Source of the DNA: G965222335 sp965222335
GTDB lineage: Bacteria > Pseudomonadota > Gammaproteobacteria > Pseudomonadales > Halieaceae
DNA length: 64,000 nucleotides
NCBI GenBank assembly: GCA_965222335.1
Contig: OZ244944.1
Span: 558,001 to 622,000 of the forward strand
Reading direction: 5' to 3'
The position numbers and the translations under genes were made by a program. Below are positions 51,128-58,544 of this stretch, piece by piece; positions within the stretch are counted from its first letter, which is position 1; each line of letters starts with the position of its first letter. The notes beneath the pieces were generated by a model, which was not told the origin of the DNA, did no database searches, and saw only the letters and a list, made by a program, of their open reading frames with translations.

Positions 51128-52504
51128 ATGAATGAAGTCGAAACAGCCGGTTCGGCTATTTCGCTGGTACCCACGTTGCTGGTGTTCGTCCTGGCGATAT
51201 GGACAAGGCGGCCTATCGAGTCACTGATTGCCGGCGGCTTGCTGGGCCTGGTGATGCTGCACGGTGCATCCTTCATCGGCGGATTCGCAGAAACCTCCCT
51301 GCGTGTACTCACGGATGAGGACGTGGCCTGGGTCATCCTGGTCTGCGGCTTTATGGGTAGCCTGATTGGGCTGTTGATCCGCACCGGCTCCGCCCGCGCC
51401 TTTACCGCCGCTCTCAGCGAAAAGGTAAAGAGCCAGCGCGGTGCGTTGATGACCACCTGGGGCCTGGGCATATTCATGTTTGTCGATGATTACCTGAACT
51501 CCCTGGCGGTGGGCGCTGCCATGCGCGACCTGACGGATAAATTCCGTGTGTCCCGGGAAAAGCTGGCCTACGTGGTCGACTCCACCGCCGCGCCGATCAG
51601 CGTGATCATACCCTTCTCCACCTGGGGCGCATTTTTCGGCGGCATGCTGGTGGCCAATGGCCTGGCTGAGGAGGGGCAGGGGCTGGCCGTGTACATCTCG
51701 GCAATTCCCTATATGTTTTACGCCTGGATCGCGGTACTGCTGGTGCCGCTGGTCATCCAGGGCTATATCCCTTCACTCGGACCGATGCGCAAGGCGGAGA
51801 TGCGTGCACAGGAGACCGGCGTCACGGTGCCGCCGGAAGCCGCACATATCGAGAAAGCCAACCAGGCGATCCAGCCCAAACCCAATATCCGGCCCCGGGT
51901 GTGGCTGTTCGTGGCACCGATGGTGCTGCTGGTGGCGGCGACCATGTACTTCGACAACGACTTCCTGATTGGTATTTACCTGACCCTTGGCGTCACCGTG
52001 GCGGCGGTACTGGGGTTGCGCCTGCTGAACATGAACGAGACCTTTGACACGGTCATCGACGGCTTCAAAACCATGATCGAGCCGCTGGCCGTGCTGGTCG
52101 CCGCGTTTATTCTCAAGGATGTCAACGATGCCCTTGCGCTGCCAAGCTACGTGGTCGCCACCATGCAGCCCCTGCTGACGCCCGAATCGCTGCCCGCGAT
52201 CATCTTCGTCAGCATGGGCCTGGTGTCATTCATGACCGGCTCCAACTGGGGCGTATTTGTCATCGTACTGCCCATTGTCACCGCCCTGGCCCAGAACCTG
52301 GGTGCCGATATGACCCTGGTGATCGGCGCCACCCTCTCCGCCAGCACCTTCGGCAGCCATGCCTGTTTCTACTCGGACGCCACCGTGCTCACAGCCCAGG
52401 CCACGGGCTGTACGCCGCTGCAACACGCGCTCACCCAGATACCCTACGCCCTGATCGCAGCGCTGATCACGGTGATCGGCTACCTCGCCATCGGCTACCT
52501 GTAA
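51128..52504 (+). CDS. NhaC-family Na+/H+ antiporter
   Basis: A 458-residue membrane protein with about eleven hydrophobic segments. The family blocks are GIFMFVDDYLNSLAVGAAMRD, DSTAAPISVIIPFSTWGAFFGG and MTGSNWGVFVIVLPIV, then SASTFGSHACFYSDATVLTAQATG. These match NhaC/MleN-type antiporters that exchange sodium, or a sodium-coupled organic acid, for protons. GGAG lies about ten bases upstream of ATG 51128. It follows the TonB receptor by 127 bases and precedes the exported cupin by about 20, so the three may form one unit handling an imported organic acid or salt. Confidence 0.9.
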   Translation: MNEVETAGSAISLVPTLLVFVLAIWTRRPIESLIAGGLLGLVMLHGASFIGGFAETSLRVLTDEDVAWVILVCGFMGSLIGLLIRTGSARAFTAALSEKVKSQRGALMTTWGLGIFMFVDDYLNSLAVGAAMRDLTDKFRVSREKLAYVVDSTAAPISVIIPFSTWGAFFGGMLVANGLAEEGQGLAVYISAIPYMFYAWIAVLLVPLVIQGYIPSLGPMRKAEMRAQETGVTVPPEAAHIEKANQAIQPKPNIRPRVWLFVAPMVLLVAATMYFDNDFLIGIYLTLGVTVAAVLGLRLLNMNETFDTVIDGFKTMIEPLAVLVAAFILKDVNDALALPSYVVATMQPLLTPESLPAIIFVSMGLVSFMTGSNWGVFVIVLPIVTALAQNLGADMTLVIGATLSASTFGSHACFYSDATVLTAQATGCTPLQHALTQIPYALIAALITVIGYLAIGYL

Positions 52505-52524
52505 CCAACCCCAAGGAGATCAGC

Positions 52525-52965
52525 ATGCGCAAATCCCTTATCGCCCTGACCCTGGCCATCGGCTGCACCCATGCGCTGGCCGAGGAAACTGTGGTCAAGC
52601 CCGCGGAAATGAGCAAGGCGGACCTTGCCGGTAAACTGTTCGAGGATCCGTCGACCCTGCGCGAGGAGCGTCCGGGCGGGACCCTGCTTGACGTGACTTC
52701 GCTGATGAGCTCGGACGGCAAGTTTGCTTCCGGCATGTATCAGGCGGGATCGTCCCGGTTTGAAATCGATGAGCCCTACGGCGTCGATGAATTCATGTAC
52801 TTCCTGGAAGGCAGCGTCACCCTGACCTCCAGTGACGGCAGCGTCCAGGTGATCGAGGCCGGTGAGGCGGTGACGATTCCCAAGGAGTGGACCGGGGTGT
52901 GGGAAACCGAGGGCTACACCAAGATCTGGGTCATCTACTCCGAGGACGGCTCCGCTTTCGAATAG
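52525..52965 (+). CDS. Exported cupin-domain protein
   Basis: A 146-residue protein with a Sec signal peptide (MRKSLIALTLAIGCTHALA) and a single cupin barrel: GMYQAGSSRFEIDEPYGVDEFMYFLEGSVTLTSS then GEAVTIPKEWTGVWET. It resembles the cupin_3 (DUF861) branch. The usual histidine metal ligands are mostly absent, with acidic residues in the first motif, so binding a small molecule seems likelier than catalysis. AAGGAG lies seven bases upstream of the ATG. It is 20 bases after the NhaC gene and probably in its operon. The ligand is unknown. Confidence 0.85.
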   Translation: MRKSLIALTLAIGCTHALAEETVVKPAEMSKADLAGKLFEDPSTLREERPGGTLLDVTSLMSSDGKFASGMYQAGSSRFEIDEPYGVDEFMYFLEGSVTLTSSDGSVQVIEAGEAVTIPKEWTGVWETEGYTKIWVIYSEDGSAFE

Positions 52966-52982
52966 GCGCCGGGTGCCTGCTG

Positions 52983-53756
52983 CTAGCGTACCTCAACCTG
53001 CACCGGAATCCAGCGGTTCAGGATGTATGACAGGGTGCCGTTACTGCGCATGAGATTCAGCGCCTGGTTGAGCTCCCGCAGCAGCGCACCATCCTCCTTG
53101 CGCACCGCCCAGGCCAGCATTTCCTCAGTCAGGGGCGAGTACTGGCTGATCAGGTCTTCATTCCCGGAATCATTCGCCAGGCGCCAGCTGGTGGGGGCGT
53201 CGTGAACGTAGAGGTCAATGCGGTCCTCGCGCAGGGCAGCGAAGGCCGCTTCCGGGTCCGGGTACAGACTGACTTCGGCATCTGGCAATTCGCGATCGGC
53301 AAAGGCGGCACCGGTCGTGCCCGGTTCCACGCCTACTCGCACCCCCTCACGGAACACGGCCCAGGGCTGGGAAAACAGGCCCGCCTTGTCGCGGTGCATG
53401 ATCGCCATTTGCCCGACGCGCAGGTAGGGCTCGGCAAAGGCCACGCGCTCACTGCGCTCGGCGGTGACGCTCAGACCGGACATAATGACATCGATCTCGC
53501 CCGCCTCCAGCGCGGGAATCAGCCCTTCGAACGCCAGGGGCACGAGCTGGACGTCCCGTCCCAGAATTTTGGCGACGGCGGTGGCATTGTCGACTTCGAT
53601 GCCCACCAGGCGCTTTTCATCCTGGTATACCAGCGGCGGGTAGGAAGGGTTCATCCCTACCCGGAGCCTGTCTGCCAGGGCCCAGTTTGCGGACACCAGG
53701 CACAACAACAGTACGAATATTCTCACGCTAAAACCCCGGCTGAAGGCAGTCTGCAT
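52983..53756 (-). CDS. Periplasmic solute-binding protein, family 3
   Basis: A 257-residue exported protein with a signal peptide (RIFVLLLCLVSANWALA). The SBP family 3 signature is visible: RLRVGMNPSYPPLVYQDEKRLVGIEVDNATAVAKILG, then IDVIMSGLSVTAERSERVAFAEPY, and GVEPGTTGAAFADREL. These proteins bind amino acids or similar solutes in the periplasm for ABC import or sensing. No permease or ATPase lies nearby, so it may serve an unlinked transporter or a sensory role. The start is ATG 53756. It follows the MFS gene on the same strand by 59 bases and converges on the cupin gene. Confidence 0.9.
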   Translation of the reverse strand: MQTAFSRGFSVRIFVLLLCLVSANWALADRLRVGMNPSYPPLVYQDEKRLVGIEVDNATAVAKILGRDVQLVPLAFEGLIPALEAGEIDVIMSGLSVTAERSERVAFAEPYLRVGQMAIMHRDKAGLFSQPWAVFREGVRVGVEPGTTGAAFADRELPDAEVSLYPDPEAAFAALREDRIDLYVHDAPTSWRLANDSGNEDLISQYSPLTEEMLAWAVRKEDGALLRELNQALNLMRSNGTLSYILNRWIPVQVEVR

Positions 53757-53815
53757 CGTAGTGGAGATACCACGGGGCTGCAATGGTGTAGGGCCCTCCA
53801 CTACAGATATACGCC

Positions 53816-55144
53816 TCAGCTCACCGACCGGAGAGAGGCACAGCGCCAGACTGCCAGCACCCCAAAGGCGGCGAGCAGCACCAGCACCGAGGCCGTGCCG
53901 TGGACGGCGTCAACCCAGCCCAGCAGGGCGCCGGAGAACAGAAACAGGCCGATCACGGTATTGCTGACCGCGGTGTACTGGGCGCGGTTTTCGCTGGTCG
54001 CCATGTCCACCAGGTAGGTCTTGCGCCCCACCCTGGACCCCTGGTGCGCTACCGCCGCCACGAACAATAGCAGGCCGGCGACAGGTGCCGTTCCCAGCCA
54101 GGCTGGGTGCGCGCTGTTAAGCGCCAGCGCGGCCAGCATCAGCGCCACGGAAACCGCCGCGGAGGCAGCCATCACACGTTCGGAGCCGGTATCAGACCAG
54201 CGCCCCCAGATCGGACCGGACAGGAAGCCTGCAGCGCCCTCGGCGACCAGCAGGGCCGCGAAGCTGATGCTTTCACTGCCGGCGTTCTGCTGAATCAGGA
54301 CCACCAGGTAGGGAATGGCGAAGGCGGTGGAAACCAGCAGCATGCGCGCGACCACAAAATCGCGAAACGCCGGGTCGGTGCGCAGCAGGCCGAGACTGCG
54401 GATTGCCTCGGTAAACGCGTTACCCCCACCCTCGGTGGCGCCGGGCACCTCCGGCACACCGGCAAACACCGAGGCCGCCGCAAACCACAGCAGGGCCGAG
54501 AAACCCAGTAACAGGGCAAAAAACACCGGGCCGACATAGTCACTACCCTCGGGTGACACGATGGGCAACAGCAGCAGGGTCGCCGCGAGGGCCAGGGTAA
54601 TACCGCCTGAAACAGAGGCGGCGAGACCACTCAGACGGCCGCGGCGGCTCTTGGAGACGGTCTTGCCCAGCACATCCTTCGCAGCCACCGAGCAAACGCC
54701 CCGGGCGAGGCTGAAGAGCGCGAGCGAGGCAATAACCGCCACACCCAGGGCGACACCCTCCAGGGTCAGCACCGCCGCGACCATGCCCAGCAGACACAGA
54801 CCCTGGCCAACGCTCCCCCACACCCAGAAACCCTTGCGCAGCGCGTGCTCGCGCACCGCCTGCGCCACAAACAACTGCGGCAGCAGAGAGAGCGACTCAC
54901 GCACCGGCACCAGCAGGGATATGAATACCGCCGGCGCCCCCAGGGAAGACAGCATCCAGGCTAGCACGAGACGGCTGCTGGTAAGGGCGTCACCCAGCTT
55001 GGTCAACGCCTGGGAGAGGAGCTGCAGGGTGAAGGCCCGTGGCTGCTCGTTGCAGGCGTCATCGGGAATATCCTTGCACACACGCGCATCTTCATCCTCC
55101 ACGAGAACGGTATAGATCCGGTCGGGAAACGAGTCCTGGGCCAT
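53816..55144 (-). CDS. Major facilitator superfamily transporter
   Basis: A 442-residue membrane protein with about ten to twelve hydrophobic segments and a conserved inter-domain loop region (DVLGKTVSKSRRGRLSGLAAS, WGRWSDTGSER). Layout as in MFS exporters. The N-terminal 40 residues are polar and acidic and probably cytoplasmic. The start is ATG 55144 (MAQDSFPDRIYTVLVEDEDAR) with AGGA just upstream. It diverges from the NUDIX gene. The substrate is unknown; position gives no firm hint. Confidence 0.85.
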   Translation of the reverse strand: MAQDSFPDRIYTVLVEDEDARVCKDIPDDACNEQPRAFTLQLLSQALTKLGDALTSSRLVLAWMLSSLGAPAVFISLLVPVRESLSLLPQLFVAQAVREHALRKGFWVWGSVGQGLCLLGMVAAVLTLEGVALGVAVIASLALFSLARGVCSVAAKDVLGKTVSKSRRGRLSGLAASVSGGITLALAATLLLLPIVSPEGSDYVGPVFFALLLGFSALLWFAAASVFAGVPEVPGATEGGGNAFTEAIRSLGLLRTDPAFRDFVVARMLLVSTAFAIPYLVVLIQQNAGSESISFAALLVAEGAAGFLSGPIWGRWSDTGSERVMAASAAVSVALMLAALALNSAHPAWLGTAPVAGLLLFVAAVAHQGSRVGRKTYLVDMATSENRAQYTAVSNTVIGLFLFSGALLGWVDAVHGTASVLVLLAAFGVLAVWRCASLRSVS

Positions 55145-55247
55145 CGGGGTCCTGTTCTGCTTTGCCAGTGAGGCGGGCATGATCGCACAAGACCCCGGGC
55201 GCGTGTAGCACGCGCTACGTGCGCCGCACTTCAAGTATACTGGCCGC

Positions 55248-55904
55248 ATGACTCGGAACCTGCGCCCACGCGATGCCGCCACCCTGATTATCCTGCGCCA
55301 CGGTCGCGAAGTCCTGCTGGGCGAGCGCAGCGCCGGCCACCGCTTCATGCCCCACCACTATGTCTTCCCCGGCGGTGGCGTGGACCCGGGGGATGCGCGG
55401 GTGCCCTGCCCCGAGCCCCTGATGCCGCCGGTGGCCAGTCGCCTGCAACGGGCCGCGAGCCCGGCGCGGGCACGGGCCCTGGCCATGGCGGCGGTGCGTG
55501 AGACCTTCGAGGAGACCGGGCTGATCCTGGGGGCGCGGCAGACGGCTCCCCTGCGCACGCGCTCGCCGGCGTGGCAGCCTTTCTTTGCCCGCGGCTACGC
55601 ACCCGCCCTGCAGCATCTTGATTATGTGGCGAGGGCCATCACCCCGCCCAACCTCGTGCGTCGCTTTGACGCCCGCTTCTTCCTGGTGGATGCACGCCAC
55701 CTGCGGGGCGAACTTCGCGGCAACGGGGAACTGGAGAACCTGCACTGGGCACCACTGGCGCAGCTGGATAGCCTCCCTCTGGCCTCCATCACCCGGCTGG
55801 TGCTGGAATTGCTGCAGCAGCGCCTGCAGAACACCCCGCCACGGCCGGATCGTATCCCCTTATATCGCAGCCTGCGCGGCAGGGAGCTGATTGAGCATCA
55901 TTGA
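55248..55904 (+). CDS. NUDIX hydrolase, NUDT7/NUDT19-like layout
   Basis: A 218-residue NUDIX protein. The first part of the box is HHYVFPGGGVDPGDAR. After an insertion of about 45 residues comes AMAAVRETFEETGLIL, the REXXEEXG core that binds metal. That insertion is typical of NUDT19/CoA-diphosphatase-like enzymes. It would cleave a nucleoside diphosphate linked to another moiety, perhaps a CoA derivative, but this is uncertain. The ATG at 55248 has no ribosome site, and a TATACT lies only six bases upstream, so the transcript may be leaderless. Confidence 0.9.
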   Translation: MTRNLRPRDAATLIILRHGREVLLGERSAGHRFMPHHYVFPGGGVDPGDARVPCPEPLMPPVASRLQRAASPARARALAMAAVRETFEETGLILGARQTAPLRTRSPAWQPFFARGYAPALQHLDYVARAITPPNLVRRFDARFFLVDARHLRGELRGNGELENLHWAPLAQLDSLPLASITRLVLELLQQRLQNTPPRPDRIPLYRSLRGRELIEHH

Positions 55905-55933
55905 GAGCTCGCGGACGCGCGGCCGGGAAGGGT

Positions 55934-56506
55934 TCAAAGCCTGGCTTGCAATAGCAGCTCGAGCCGCCGGTCGGGCATAAGCACGCTGCGATCAACCTGG
56001 AAATATTTCAGCCGGGAGATGAGTTCTGCCTGGGGGTGCGGCTGATAGCCAGGCGGTATGTCTGGCCGCGAGCGCACGCTGAGATGATGACTGTCGGCGA
56101 TGCCGTAATACTCCGTCGCTGCGGGCGTTTTCAGGCTGTGCACGGCAAAGCAGTGCCCCCGGCTCTGGGGATGCAGGTGGGGCCGGAGTTTACTCGCCAG
56201 CGTGGCGATCGCATCCCGACTCAGGAAGTTGAGCAGATCCCAGAACAGGCAGACGTCGAATAATTCCCCCCCGGGCAGTTCCAGGGCGGACTCCATCAGT
56301 GCATCCAGGGTTCGCCCGGAATCGTCGTCGGGCTCCAGGGGAAGCTCGGTGTAAAGGTCGGCAAAGTGCAGCTTGCAGCGACGATCAGAAAAGAACTCCA
56401 GGGTTTCCGGTAAGGCCGGACCCAGATTGAGCACGGTCAGGGCAAAATCGTCGTCATGGCTCTCAAAAAGAGCGGGCAAGAGCCGCGAGGGCTGTGTCTG
56501 TTTCAT
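55934..56506 (-). CDS. Hypothetical protein, possible SAM-dependent methyltransferase-like fold
   Basis: A 190-residue protein without recognised family. It begins MKQTQPSRLLPALFESHDDD, then FALTVLNLGPALPETLEFFS, CKLHFADLYTELPLE, LFDVCLFWDLLNFLSRDAI and the tail SVLMPDRRLELLLQARL. The order of a glycine-poor motif-I-like turn, an acidic strand end and DVCLFWDLLN resembles a degenerate class I methyltransferase, possibly inactive. No signal peptide or membrane segment. It follows the bactofilin gene on the same strand with about 55 bases between. I do not assign a function. Confidence 0.65.
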   Translation of the reverse strand: MKQTQPSRLLPALFESHDDDFALTVLNLGPALPETLEFFSDRRCKLHFADLYTELPLEPDDDSGRTLDALMESALELPGGELFDVCLFWDLLNFLSRDAIATLASKLRPHLHPQSRGHCFAVHSLKTPAATEYYGIADSHHLSVRSRPDIPPGYQPHPQAELISRLKYFQVDRSVLMPDRRLELLLQARL

Positions 56507-56562
56507 AGGGATACGGCCGCGAGCCGGCGCCAGCGCCGGCCCGCCCGATGCCTGCAGATGGC

Positions 56563-57117
56563 TCAGCCGCTTTTCAGATCGAGGTTGGACGCCCCGTCAT
56601 TGGCGGTAGTGGCCGCCGCGGGCTTGGCCGCCACGTTAGTGGCCGCAGCCGCGGGCTTGCGTTGACTCTCGCCCGGGTCCATATCGATGCTGCCCTTGAA
56701 TACGGCCCCGTCCTCGAGGGTCATGCGCGGGGCGATGATATTGCCACGCACGTGCCCGGACTTGGTGATGATAACCATCTCACCGCCGGTGATATCGCCG
56801 GTTACCTCGCCGTTGACCGTGACTGTCTTGCCCTTGATATCGGCATTGACGCGGCCGGAGTCGCCAACCGTGACTTCGTGCGCGGAGAGGTCGATCGTGC
56901 CCTCGACACTGCCCTTGATCACGAGGTCTTCGTCCCCGGTTACCTCGCCCTTGATCTTGATGCTGGGTCCTATCATGGCTGCGCTCCTCGGCGTCATGGG
57001 TTCAGGATTACCCGGCGCCGAATACGCCGGTGCAGGTGCCGGGCTGGCCGGTGTCGGAGCCGGTTCCGGTCTGGCGCCCTGCTTGTCTTTTTCCTTGTCT
57101 TTGTTGCGGTCAAACAT
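56563..57117 (-). CDS. Bactofilin (polymer-forming cytoskeletal protein)
   Basis: A 184-residue bactofilin. The basic, lysine-rich N-terminus (MFDRNKDKEKDKQGAR) is followed by a proline/alanine-rich linker. The core from about residue 48 is a right-handed beta-helix of repeated units such as GPSIKIKGEVTGDEDLVIKG, GTIDLSAHEVTVGDSG and GKTVTVNGEVTGDITGGE, then a low-complexity alanine-rich tail. Bactofilins polymerise without nucleotides and scaffold cell-shape or envelope proteins at the membrane. The start is ATG 57117; the longer frame lacks support. A Crp-like site lies about 70 bases upstream. Confidence 0.92.
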   Translation of the reverse strand: MFDRNKDKEKDKQGARPEPAPTPASPAPAPAYSAPGNPEPMTPRSAAMIGPSIKIKGEVTGDEDLVIKGSVEGTIDLSAHEVTVGDSGRVNADIKGKTVTVNGEVTGDITGGEMVIITKSGHVRGNIIAPRMTLEDGAVFKGSIDMDPGESQRKPAAAATNVAAKPAAATTANDGASNLDLKSG

Positions 57118-57185
57118 GCGATCACCACTGCCAACACGTTGTGGGCCAATAATGCTAGCAGCCCCTCCCATGCTTCACTAGCATT

Positions 57186-57203
57186 GTGTGATCTGAATCA
57201 CAC
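57186..57203. promoter_or_regulatory. Crp/Vfr-type binding site
   Basis: GTGTGATCTGAATCACAC is a perfect palindrome matching TGTGA-N6-TCACA, the consensus Crp/Vfr box. It lies in the divergent gap between the bactofilin gene and the small gene at 57369, so either or both could be controlled. Confidence 0.65.
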
Positions 57204-57217
57204 TTTTTTAAACAATC

Positions 57218-57245
57218 TGGTCAATATCTGATCACCGTCTATAAT
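57218..57245 (+). promoter_or_regulatory. Candidate sigma-70 promoter of the small gene and folE
   Basis: TATAAT at 57240-57245 with TGGTCA 16 bases upstream (57218-57223). The Crp-like palindrome is centred about 57 bases before the expected start, close to class I activator spacing. The -35 is weak. Confidence 0.45.
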
Positions 57246-57368
57246 TTTCCTCCCGTCCTGCGTTTGCGCCCCGGCGTGGTGATCCACAGCGGCCGCACTG
57301 GTATGCGGGCGAGCACCGCGGGGGCGTTAACCAGGGGCCGCGTGGCATATCGCGGCAAGGAGTGATAG

Positions 57369-57779
57369 ATGTCTCTTCCATTGGTCCTGGGCGCAGCCCT
57401 GCTGCTGGCCTTGTATATCGCGCTGCGGGGTGGCAGGCGCGGGCATCACCCCGGGCAGAAGCGGCGGCAGGAGAATCGCCGCCAGCGCACCGGGCACGCA
57501 GGCTTCGCCTATCGTGCAGTCACGGTACATCCGGCGAGCCCCTGTTGTAAGGCGGTCCGCCGCATGGGCAAGCAGCGTTTCCTGATCGCCGATCCGCCTT
57601 TACTGCCGCTGCCTGACTGCGACCTCGCGCGCTGCCGCTGCCAGTACCGTCATCACCAGGATCGACGCCGTGGCGATGACCGCCGCACGTTGCAAAGTGT
57701 GGACAATTTCCTGACAGCGCCACACGACGGGCCCGAGCATCGCAACAATCGCGGCAGGCGTCGCCTCGATTACACCTGA
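57369..57779 (+). CDS. Small conserved protein with membrane anchor and Cys/His-rich domain
   Basis: A 136-residue protein. Residues 1-20 form a hydrophobic segment (SLPLVLGAALLLALYIALRGG), then a basic stretch. A patterned domain follows: HPASPCCKAVRRMGKQRFL, ADPPLLPLPDCDLARCRCQY, then HHQDRRRGDDRR. The Cys/His spacing (CC ... CD...C-C-Y-HH-DRR) recurs in uncharacterised proteobacterial proteins and could bind metal. AGGAGT five bases upstream of ATG 57369. folE follows 81 bases later in the same direction. Function unknown. Confidence 0.7.
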   Translation: MSLPLVLGAALLLALYIALRGGRRGHHPGQKRRQENRRQRTGHAGFAYRAVTVHPASPCCKAVRRMGKQRFLIADPPLLPLPDCDLARCRCQYRHHQDRRRGDDRRTLQSVDNFLTAPHDGPEHRNNRGRRRLDYT

Positions 57780-57860
57780 GTACGTATGTTCGGCTTGCTC
57801 AAGGGCAATCCATCCCCTCGCTTCCAGCGTAAGTTATCGGAACCCGGAGAGGAGACGCCC

Positions 57861-58544
57861 ATGGATGCCGTTGTTGCCAACTATCCCCGCCCTGCACAAA
57901 AACCCGCACCCAGCGGAGACGCACAACGTGTGCGCGACGCCCTGATCGAGCGTGGCCTGGAAACACCATTGATCGAGAACGGGCTGGATCGCGACCAGAA
58001 GTTCCAGCGTATCAGTGCTGCCTTTACCGAGATTGCCAACACGCTCGGCCTGGACCTGGCCGACGACAGCCTGTGTGACACACCTGACCGTATTGCCAAG
58101 ATGTATGTGGACGAGATTTTCGCGGGCCTTGATTACAGCCGGTTCCCCAGCGTTGCGGTCATCGACAACAAGATGCAGGTGGAGGAGATGGTGCTGATCG
58201 ACGATATTGATCTGGTCAGCACCTGCGAGCACCACTTTGTCACCATAGACGGAAGCGCGCGGGTCGCCTACATCCCGCGGGGAAAAATCATCGGCCTGAG
58301 CAAGATCAATCGTATCGTGCGGTTTTTCGCCCAGCGGCCACAGGTACAGGAGCGCCTGACCCAGCAGGTTCTGGTAGCCCTGCAGACGCTGCTGGACACC
58401 GACGATGTCGCCATCACCATCAACGCGACCCACTACTGTGTGAAAGCGCGCGGCGTCATGGACAGCAACTCCAGTACGCGCACTACCGCACTTGGCGGTG
58501 CATTCAAGTCCGACCCCAGTACCCGTGCGGAGTTTCTGCGCTAG
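57861..58544 (+). CDS. folE: GTP cyclohydrolase I
   Basis: A 227-residue enzyme making dihydroneopterin triphosphate for folate (and as substrate of QueD). Zinc ligands are in [12 protein letters not shown] and [12 protein letters not shown]. The GTP site is in [24 protein letters not shown], and the end is [10 protein letters not shown] then EFLR. The start is ATG 57861 (MDAVVANYP), which has GGAGAGGAG just upstream; a longer frame to 57786 is possible. Length as in E. coli FolE. Its stop overlaps that of the convergent regulator gene by 4 bases. Confidence 0.96.
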   Translation: MDAVVANYPRPAQKPAPSGDAQRVRDALIERGLETPLIENGLDRDQKFQRISAAFTEIANTLGLDLADDSLCDTPDRIAKMYVDEIFAGLDYSRFPSVAVIDNKMQVEEMVLIDDIDLVSTCEHHFVTIDGSARVAYIPRGKIIGLSKINRIVRFFAQRPQVQERLTQQVLVALQTLLDTDDVAITINATHYCVKARGVMDSNSSTRTTALGGAFKSDPSTRAEFLR

